DNA of 10,162 nucleotides from positions 1-10,162 of the forward strand of contig JALVWL010000141.1 in assembly GCA_027034965.1 (NCBI GenBank). The letters run 5' to 3'. Positions 6,469-10,162 of the stretch are shown here, piece after piece. Numbering within the stretch: position 1 is the first letter of the stretch; each line of letters opens with the position of its first letter. A model generated the notes under the pieces. The model was not told where the DNA came from, searched no databases, and saw only the letters and a program-made list of their open reading frames with translations. The position numbers and the translations under genes were made by a program. The stretch is from Candidatus Omnitrophota bacterium (GTDB lineage Bacteria; Omnitrophota; Gorgyraeia; S143-82).

Positions 6469-6885
6469 ATGTTAAGGAGATTGTTTCCTGTACTGGTATG
6501 TGGATTGACCCTGGTGATGGCATCTTCTTATGGTTTTTCGGAAGAGATGTCTAAAGATGACAGCACCAATCAATCAACTGCTACAAAGACTGATGCCACG
6601 GCAAGAGAATGGGTAATGGGTATAGTCAAGTCAGTAAACCTGGAAGGCGGGACAATAGACGTCTCATATTATGATTTTGAAAATGACGAGGATAAGGTGA
6701 TTACCATTTCTACTAATGATAAGACCGAGTACATAGGTATGCAATTGAAGGACATAAATCCAGGCGACGATATAGAGGTCAGCTATACATATTCCAATGA
6801 CGGCACGCCAATTGCTGAGGCAGTAATAACTGCAAAACTACAAACTCAAAAGGAAGAAAACGCCGGCAACAAAGCGGAAAAGTAA
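6469..6885 (+). CDS. Small secreted protein of unknown function, probable beta-barrel/OB-like domain
   Basis: I do not recognise a named family. From ATG 6469 the product is 138 residues. It begins with a signal peptide: MLRR, a hydrophobic core, then SSYGFS before EE. There is a cysteine in the hydrophobic core, but no Gly, Ala or Ser before it in lipobox position, so it is probably not a lipoprotein. A polar Ser/Thr/Lys/Asp linker follows. Next comes a roughly 75-residue domain of alternating strands: WVMGIVKSVNLEGGTIDVSY, VITISTNDKTEY, LKDINPGDDIEVSY, AEAVITAKL. The G-x-V-x-x-V start, the TxY element and the L-x-D-I-x-x-G-D turn recall small periplasmic domains of the DUF5666 or OB-like kind. 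The end is a charged Lys/Glu tail. It lies 41 bases after leuS and 3 before the glycosyltransferase, so it is probably co-transcribed with both. A longer form from 6424 (153 residues) is possible but less likely. Confidence 0.7.
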   Translation: MLRRLFPVLVCGLTLVMASSYGFSEEMSKDDSTNQSTATKTDATAREWVMGIVKSVNLEGGTIDVSYYDFENDEDKVITISTNDKTEYIGMQLKDINPGDDIEVSYTYSNDGTPIAEAVITAKLQTQKEENAGNKAEK

Positions 6886-6888
6886 TTT

Positions 6889-7962
6889 GTGAAAAGGCAA
6901 AAAAAGAGGCGTTTAGTTATTTTCAATCCTTATGGGATAGGGGATGTCTTATTCTCTATCCCTTTGTTGTCTGCTCTGAGGGAAAGACAGGATATCTCCT
7001 ATTGTGCTTATATATGTAATTCTCGTGCTAGGGCTGTGCTTGAAGGCAATCCCTACGTGGATGAGATTATTCCCTACGATAGAGATGAGATAAAAAAAGG
7101 ATTAAAAAGAAAGCTGGAGTTTTTTAGACGACTTTGTAATGTGCATGCAGATTTGGCCATAGATCTGACGCTCAACAGGACCTTGTCGTTTTTACTTTTC
7201 CTGGCAGGGATAAGAGAGAGGGTTGGTCTGGATTACAAGTCGCGAGGGATGTTTTTGTCTAAGAAACTACTCATAATGGATATCAATCGCCATATGGCAA
7301 GTTATTATTTCGATCTCTATGGATTGATTGCCCCTGGGGATGAAGCCTCTTATACGGATTACGATGTGCGGATATATCTTTCTGAAAAGGAAGAGGGCTT
7401 TGCTAGGTTATTGTTCTACAATCTTGGGTTAGATGAGAATGCGCGGATAGTTTGTGTATTTCCAGGTGGTGGGGCTAGCTGGGGCAAGGAGAGGCACAAA
7501 AAACTTTGGCAGGGAGAGAAGTTTTTAGAGCTAATCCTGAAGATCTTGTTATTGGATCCTTCCATCTATGTATTTGTGATGGGCGATGAGAAGGATAGAG
7601 ATATGATGGGATTGCCGATAGAGCTTCAACGTACTAGACGGGCCTTTGATTTCAGGGGCAGGCTTACTATAAGGGAGACAGTATCCGTATTGAAGTTAGC
7701 GGAGCTTTCAATTACAAATGACGGCGGGCCAGCTCATCTATCAGCAGCGGCTGGAACAGAACTTATATCCATTATGGGGCCTGTGCCAGAGGATGTCTAT
7801 AGGCCCCTGGGAGATACCAATAGGATACACATAGTGGTCTCAGAGATAGACTGCAGACCCTGCTATAAGAATTTCAGGATGCCTGAATGCACTAAGGACT
7901 ATGCTTGTATCAGGGATATAGCGGTTGATAGGGTCTTGGAAGAGGCAAAGGCAATACTTTAG
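6889..7962 (+). CDS. Glycosyltransferase family 9 (ADP-heptose:LPS heptosyltransferase-like)
   Basis: A 357-residue GT-B fold enzyme. The N-terminal Rossmann half opens with LVIFNPYGIGDVLFSIPLL (9-27), where GD is the conserved acceptor-side motif (Asp19 by analogy with WaaC/WaaF). The C-terminal half has VCVFPGGGASWGKERHKKLW (188-207) and the nucleotide-sugar motif TNDGGPAHLSAA (276-287). It ends with a cysteine cluster near 322-340 (DCRPCYK, PEC, YACI), common in this family. Members transfer heptose or related sugars to lipid A-core at the cytoplasmic face of the inner membrane. The exact sugar and acceptor cannot be read from sequence. The GTG start at 6889 is three bases after the preceding stop and has a weak Shine-Dalgarno (GGAAAAG), suggesting translational coupling. 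No later start would keep the first strand. It probably shares the leuS transcript. Confidence 0.9.
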   Translation: MKRQKKRRLVIFNPYGIGDVLFSIPLLSALRERQDISYCAYICNSRARAVLEGNPYVDEIIPYDRDEIKKGLKRKLEFFRRLCNVHADLAIDLTLNRTLSFLLFLAGIRERVGLDYKSRGMFLSKKLLIMDINRHMASYYFDLYGLIAPGDEASYTDYDVRIYLSEKEEGFARLLFYNLGLDENARIVCVFPGGGASWGKERHKKLWQGEKFLELILKILLLDPSIYVFVMGDEKDRDMMGLPIELQRTRRAFDFRGRLTIRETVSVLKLAELSITNDGGPAHLSAAAGTELISIMGPVPEDVYRPLGDTNRIHIVVSEIDCRPCYKNFRMPECTKDYACIRDIAVDRVLEEAKAIL

Positions 7963-8036
7963 GAAAATCAGGAAAATAGTTCTCGGATGTAGTAAAATAT
8001 AAAGCATAGTGCATTAGGGATCTTTTGTTCGATATT

Positions 8037-8045
8037 TGCTAGAAT
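8037..8045 (+). promoter_or_regulatory. Candidate extended -10 promoter for gatA in the 137-base gap 7963-8099
   Basis: TGCTAGAAT matches an extended -10 (TG, one base, then TAGAAT at 5 of 6). It would start transcription near 8052, giving a leader of about 48 bases before the gatA ATG. The -35 position (8017-8022, GGGATC) is poor. A rival reading is TTGTTC (8025-8030), 17 bases, TAAATC (8048-8053), with a weaker -10. The rest of the gap is AT-rich. It has one short stem, GCTAA/TTAGC (8046-8062), with no T-run, so I do not call a terminator for the glycosyltransferase gene. Confidence 0.35.
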
Positions 8046-8099
8046 GCTAAATCTTAATTAGCGGAGTAAAAAAAACGTTCCAATCGACAGGAGGTTGTT

Positions 8100-9524
8100 A
8101 TGTACACTATAGAAGATATTCTTCGTTCTGGGAATGATTGGAAGCTGACCAGGGATTACTTCCTGGATAGGATAAATAGTTTGGATAAGAGGATAAATGC
8201 TTTTACCCCTGAAGGGATCTATTCAGATGCATCCCCTCAAAAGGAGACAGGAGAGCTCTACGGGATACCGATTGCAATTAAGGACAATATATGTGAAGAG
8301 GACCGCTTGACTACCTGTTGTTCAAGGATCCTTGAGGGATTCAGGCCTATGTACGATGCAACGGTAGTAAAGAGGCTTAAAGAGGCAGGCGCTGTTCTTA
8401 TTGGCAAAACGAATATGGACGAATTTGCCTTTGGTTCTTCTTGTGAAACGTCCTGTTACTATCCTACAAAGAATCCCTGGGACCTTAAGCGTGTGCCTGG
8501 AGGATCTAGCGGCGGTTCTGCGGCGGCTGTTTCAGCGGGTATGGTTCCGGTGGCATTAGGTTCGGATACTGGTGGCTCTATTCGTCAGCCTGCAGCGTTA
8601 TGTGGAGTTGTAGGCCTAAAACCTACCTATGGAAGGGTCTCTCGTTATGGACTTATTGCATTTGCCTCTAGCCTTGACCAGATAGGGGTGTTTTCCAATA
8701 GTGTCAGGGATTCAGCCCTGATCTTAAAGGTAATCGCTGGTTATGACGAAATGGATTCGACCTCTGCTAATATAGAAGTAGAGGATTATCTCTCTTATCT
8801 AGATACATCATTGAAGGGGCTAAGGGTGGGAGTGCCAGTTGAATATTTTGCGGAGGGAATAGATCCAGAAGTCAGGCACTTCGTCAATAATGTAAAGGTC
8901 GTTCTAAGAGACCTGGGCGCAGAGATTGTTGACATAAGTCTGCCCCATACCAAATATTGCGTTGCAGTGTATTATATAATTGCTACTGCTGAAGCGAGTT
9001 CTAATCTGGCAAGGTTTGACGGTGTACAGTATGGTTTGCGGGTAGAGGGACGGGATCTGGTAGATATGTATTTCAGGACCAGGGAGAAAGGCTTTGGTGC
9101 AGAGGCAAAACGCAGGATTATCCTTGGCACACACGTATTGTCTTCCGGTTATTACGATGCCTATTATCTAAGGGCCCAGAAGGTGCGCGCCCTTATAAAA
9201 CAGGATTTCGAAAGGGCCTTCGAAGGAGTGGATGTGATAATGACGCCTACTTCTCCTTCTCCTGCATTTAAGCTGGGAGAGAAACTGGATAATCCGCTGT
9301 CTATGTATCTATCAGACATCTTTACGATATCCGTTAACCTGGCAGGCCTGCCAGGGATATCCTTACCCTGTGGGCTGAACAATGAAGGGCTGCCTATAGG
9401 TGTTCAGTTTATTGCACGGGCATTTGACGAGAAGACGATGTTTAGGGTGGCGTATGCCTATGAACAGGCCACTCCCTGGCACAAAAAACGACCACCCCTG
9501 GATGCGGCTCATATTGATGGCTAA
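8100..9524 (+). CDS. gatA: Asp/Glu-tRNA(Asn/Gln) amidotransferase subunit A
   Basis: GatA is the amidase-family subunit of GatCAB. It releases ammonia from glutamine and passes it to GatB to convert Glu-tRNA(Gln), and often Asp-tRNA(Asn), to the amide form. The 474 residues carry the full Ser-cisSer-Lys triad: Lys61 in GIPIAIKDNI, cis-Ser136 in VPGGSSGGSAA, and nucleophile Ser160 in GSDTGGSIRQPAALCG. Other strong family blocks are LIGKTNMDEFAFGSS, VVGLKPTYGRVSRYGL and, near the end, LAGLPGISLPCG. ATG 8100 has CAGGAGG at 8088-8094. Compared with common GatA proteins, the stretch between the N-terminal helices and the Lys motif looks about 15-20 residues shorter (NAFTPEG to GELYGIP). Neither gatC nor gatB is adjacent, so the complex must be completed from elsewhere. 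The stop codon overlaps that of the convergent DUF72 gene. Confidence 0.96.
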   Translation: MYTIEDILRSGNDWKLTRDYFLDRINSLDKRINAFTPEGIYSDASPQKETGELYGIPIAIKDNICEEDRLTTCCSRILEGFRPMYDATVVKRLKEAGAVLIGKTNMDEFAFGSSCETSCYYPTKNPWDLKRVPGGSSGGSAAAVSAGMVPVALGSDTGGSIRQPAALCGVVGLKPTYGRVSRYGLIAFASSLDQIGVFSNSVRDSALILKVIAGYDEMDSTSANIEVEDYLSYLDTSLKGLRVGVPVEYFAEGIDPEVRHFVNNVKVVLRDLGAEIVDISLPHTKYCVAVYYIIATAEASSNLARFDGVQYGLRVEGRDLVDMYFRTREKGFGAEAKRRIILGTHVLSSGYYDAYYLRAQKVRALIKQDFERAFEGVDVIMTPTSPSPAFKLGEKLDNPLSMYLSDIFTISVNLAGLPGISLPCGLNNEGLPIGVQFIARAFDEKTMFRVAYAYEQATPWHKKRPPLDAAHIDG

Positions 9525-10162
9525 CTAGGCCCTTGCAAGGTGAGCAACATCTGTCTGAACATTTTGGCGTTCTCTATGGCATCTGCCTGGTAGTCGTTGT
9601 TGAAGTAGGCAAAGATGAGTCTTATTCCAGCCTGATGCCTTATCCTATCTAGCCATTGTCTCAACTGACTCTCACTGTATTTGCCTTTGTAGAGCTGGGT
9701 TGTGCCGTGAAAGCGCAGGTAGATCACTGAACCTGTAGATATGTTGGGTGTTCTGGGATATTTGTCCTCTGGGGCATCGTACCATACCAAGGGGCTGTGA
9801 AAGTCTTCCAATATGGTATACACCTTATCATTAAACCAGGATTTGTGACGCATCTCAATGGCATTGATATATCTACTCAGATAGCCGCCTTCGTTTAAGA
9901 GGTCTAGAAATGACTTAAGGAGGCCAATATCTTTTTTCAGGGAAGGAGGGAGTTGCCAGAGTATACAGATGAGTTTTTCCTTTAGATCTGACAAGGATGA
10001 AAAGAATTTACTTAGGGATTCTGGGCTGGTCTTAAGCCTCTGTATATGGGTAATGTAGCGGGGGGCCTTTGCACTAAACCTAAAGTTATCGGGTGTCTTG
10101 TTATACCAGGACCTGACTATATTGGGAAATATGGTTCGGTAAAAGGTCGAATTTATCTCAAC
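9521..10162 (-). CDS. DUF72 (YecE-like) family protein, 5' end beyond the window
   Basis: The minus-strand frame is open from the window edge at 10162 down to TAG at 9523-9521, giving 213 visible residues. A TTG at 9994 could be read as a start but is internal, because homology continues upstream of it. The first visible residues, VEINSTFYR, and then SWYNKTPDNFRFSAKAPRYI, ILWQLPPSLKKD, AIEMRHKSWF, WYDAPEDKYPRTP, VIYLRFHG and FAYFNNDYQADAIENAK are the successive signature blocks of DUF72 (PF01904), a TIM-barrel-like family whose biochemical role is not established. Full proteins are usually about 240-250 residues, so roughly 30 N-terminal residues are missing here. The gene converges on gatA with overlapping stop codons. 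It has no evident functional link to its neighbour. Confidence 0.92.
   Translation of the reverse strand, partial: VEINSTFYRTIFPNIVRSWYNKTPDNFRFSAKAPRYITHIQRLKTSPESLSKFFSSLSDLKEKLICILWQLPPSLKKDIGLLKSFLDLLNEGGYLSRYINAIEMRHKSWFNDKVYTILEDFHSPLVWYDAPEDKYPRTPNISTGSVIYLRFHGTTQLYKGKYSESQLRQWLDRIRHQAGIRLIFAYFNNDYQADAIENAKMFRQMLLTLQGPS

Noticed and set aside
9992..9994. TTG at 9994 as the start of the minus-strand DUF72 gene
   Set aside because: Translation upstream to the window edge gives strong DUF72 signature blocks, so the frame continues and the gene is simply cut by the window.

Overview
The window comes from a Gram-negative, motile or chemotactic bacterium of moderate-to-low G+C. Three genes point this way: a methyl-accepting chemotaxis protein, a secreted periplasmic-type binding protein, and a family 9 (heptosyltransferase-like) glycosyltransferase of the kind that builds lipopolysaccharide. 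A GatA subunit suggests that Gln-tRNA(Gln) and/or Asn-tRNA(Asn) is made by transamidation. Isoleucine ATA and arginine AGA/AGG codons are frequent throughout. I cannot assign a phylum from the sequence alone.

Left part (1-3645), AT-rich and accessory in character: the tail of a PD-(D/E)XK nuclease-domain protein; a palindromic repeat built from 7-base units; then a two-gene unit of a chemotaxis receptor with a Cache-type sensor (347-2287) and a type I periplasmic binding protein (2314-3645). No transporter permease or ATPase is present, so the binding protein may serve sensing rather than uptake. Base composition rises sharply inside the receptor gene, between its sensor/HAMP half and its conserved signalling half.

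Middle part (3649-7962), translation and envelope: a promoter-like sequence, tRNA-Cys(GCA), tRNA-Leu(UAA), a second copy of the 7-base-unit palindrome, then leuS, a small secreted protein, and a GT9 glycosyltransferase. The last three are closely packed in one orientation and are probably one operon. The tRNA-Leu gene lies about 130 bases upstream of the enzyme that charges it.

Right part (7963-10162): a 137-base gap with a possible extended -10 promoter, then gatA. gatA runs tail-to-tail into a DUF72-family gene on the minus strand, which leaves the window at its right edge. The two stop codons overlap.

I see no CRISPR array, toxin-antitoxin pair, transposase, phage gene or obvious defence system. 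The observations most worth following are the heptad-built palindromes, the receptor/binding-protein pair, the compositional break in the receptor gene, and the altered D-loop/T-loop contact in tRNA-Cys.
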